NCBI RefSeq assembly: GCF_029633865.1
Contig: NC_079212.1
Span: 66,569,844 to 66,633,843, forward strand
Reading direction: 5' to 3'
DNA from: Lampris incognitus
Lineage: Eukaryota > Chordata > Actinopteri > Lampriformes > Lampridae
Length of the DNA stretch: 64,000 nt
Part shown: positions 62,301 to 64,000 of the stretch, piece after piece
Position numbering within the stretch: the stretch's first letter is position 1
How the letters are laid out: each line of letters opens with the position of its first letter
Program-made: the position numbers and the translations under genes
The notes under the pieces: generated by a model
Database searches by the model: none
Told to the model about the DNA's origin: nothing
The model's input: the letters and a program-made list of their open reading frames with translations, nothing else

Positions 62301-64000
62301 AGGTATAGACGTCTATATAGAGTTTATAGATGAATAGAGGAGTGTTTAGGTATATATGTCTATACAGAATGTATAGATGAATAGAGGAGTGTTTAGGTAT
62401 AGATGTCTATACAGAATGTATAGATGAATAGAGGAGTGTTTAGGTATAGATGTCTATACAGGGTTTATAGATGAATAGATGAGTGTTTAGGTATAGATGT
62501 CTATACATAATGTATAGATGAATAGAGGAGTGTTTAGGTATAGATGTCTATACAGAGTGTATAGATGAATAGAGGAGTGTCTAGGTATAGATGTCTGTAC
62601 ATGGTGTACAGATGAATAGAAGAGTGTTTAGGTATAGATGTCTATATATGGTGTATAGATGAATATAGGTGTGTTTAGGTATAGACGTCTATACAGAGTT
62701 TATAGAAGAATAGAAGAGTGTTTAGGTATAGATCTCTATACAGGGTGTATAGATGAATAGAGGAGTGTTTAGGTGTAGATGTCTGTACATGGTGTACAGA
62801 TGAATAGAGGAGTGTTTAGGTATATATGTCTATATATGGTGTATGGATGAATAGAGGAGTTTTTAGGTATATATATCTATACGTAGTGTATAGGTGAATA
62901 GAGGAGTGTTTAGGTATAGATGCCTATACATGGTGTATAGATGAATAGAGGAGTGCTTAGGTATAGATGACTGTACAGCGTGTATAGATGAATAGAGGAG
63001 TGTCTAGGTATAGATGTCTATACAGTGTGTATAGATGAATAGAGGAGTGTTTAGGTATAGATGTCTATACCGAGTGTAGAGATGAATAAAGGAGTGTTTA
63101 GGTATAGATATCTATACGTAGTGTATAGGTGAATAGAGGAGTGTTTAGGTATAGATGTCTATACATGGTGTATAGATGAATAGAGGAGTGCTTAGGTATA
63201 GATGTCTATACAGCGTGTATAGATGAATAGAGGAGTGTCTAGGTATAGATGTCTATACAGTGTGTATAGATGAATAGAGGAGTGTTTAGGTATAGATGTC
63301 TATACCGAGTGTATAGATGAATAGAGGAGTGTTTAGGTATAGATGTCTATACAAAGTGTATAGATGAATACAGGACCGTTTAGGTATAGATGTCTACACA
63401 GAGTGTATAGATGAATAGAGGAGTGTTTAGGTATAGATCTCTATACAGGGTGTATAGATGAATAGAGGAGTGTTTAGGTATAGATGTCTGTACATGGTGT
63501 ACAGATGAATAGAGGAGTGTTTAGGTATAGAGGTGTATATATGGTGTATAGATGAATAGAGGAGTGTTTAGGTATAGATGTCTATACAGAGTGTACAGAT
63601 GAATAGAGGAGTGTTTAGGTATAGATCTCTATACAGGGTGTATAGATGAATAGAGGAGTGTTTAGGTGTAGATGTCTGTACATGGTGTACAGATGAATAG
63701 AGGAGTGTTTAGGTATAGATGTCTATACAGAGTGTATAGATGAATAGAGGAGTGTTTAGGTATAGATGTCTATACAGAGTGTATAGATGAATAGAGGAGT
63801 GTTAGATATAGATGTCTGTACATGGTGTACAGATGAATAGAGGAGTGTTTAGGTATAGATGTCTATATATGGGGTATAGATGAATATAGTTGTGTTTAGG
63901 TATAGACGTCTATACAGAGTGTATAGATGAATAGAGGAGTGTTTAGGTATAGATGTCTATATATGGGGTATAGATGAATATAGTTGTGTTTAGGTATAGA

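Larger units (their letters stand above)
34064..64000. repeat. 47-bp satellite array, part 2 (about 637 copies)
   Basis: Continuation of the 47-bp array in the same phase and orientation, running past the end of the window. It has no further transposon insertions and no coding frames. Small indels occur, for example GAGTGTTAGATAT lacking two T (42040, 50220, 51350 and 63800 regions). The variant order shows many large internal duplications rather than one fixed higher-order period. Confidence 0.97.

Overview
This window looks like nuclear DNA of a vertebrate, most likely a ray-finned fish. It has a spliced Krüppel-like factor gene with a CpG-rich upstream region, long GATA/GACA, AC and CT microsatellites, a Tc1/mariner element of a type seen in fishes, and two very large non-coding tandem arrays. 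About 52 kb of the 64 kb is tandem repeat. No operons, bacterial genes or CRISPR arrays are present.

Layout. (1) 1-16020 is one end of an AT-rich array of about 570 copies of a 28-bp unit. It is built from larger blocks, including a direct duplication with a 5,300-bp offset that looks identical at every diagnostic site I compared. (2) 16021-26032 is the only complex sequence besides the transposon. It holds a small inverted-repeat element (16493-16612), a CpG-rich segment with a likely klf15 first exon ending at a strong donor (17464/17465), several microsatellites, and the large klf15 coding exon (ATG at 19750, donor at 21306). Beyond it lies intron-like DNA with microsatellites, a fish-type interspersed repeat and an inverted pair of tRNA-like fragments. 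(3) 26033-26232 is exactly 200 N, a typical scaffolding spacer. (4) 26233-64000 is a second, unrelated array with a 47-bp unit (about 770 copies), interrupted at 32444-34061 by one complete Tc1/mariner element with perfect 27-bp terminal repeats, TA target duplication and an intact 347-aa transposase.

How the parts relate. klf15 encodes a nuclear C2H2 zinc-finger regulator. Only the part up to the first two cysteines of finger 2 is present. The last exon (rest of finger 2, finger 3) is not in the 4.7 kb before the gap, so it lies in the gap, beyond the 47-bp array, or elsewhere because of a wrong join. The transposon landed in an array that already existed: paralogous empty copies of its target with the same flanking variants are present at 51874 and 53143.

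I found no previously undescribed gene system. The most notable signals are the dyad-rich structure of the 47-bp unit, with apparently paired arm changes; the block duplications in both arrays; the DD38E spacing of the transposase; and the broken klf15 locus at the gap. Array similarities were established by hand from diagnostic variants, not by a full alignment.
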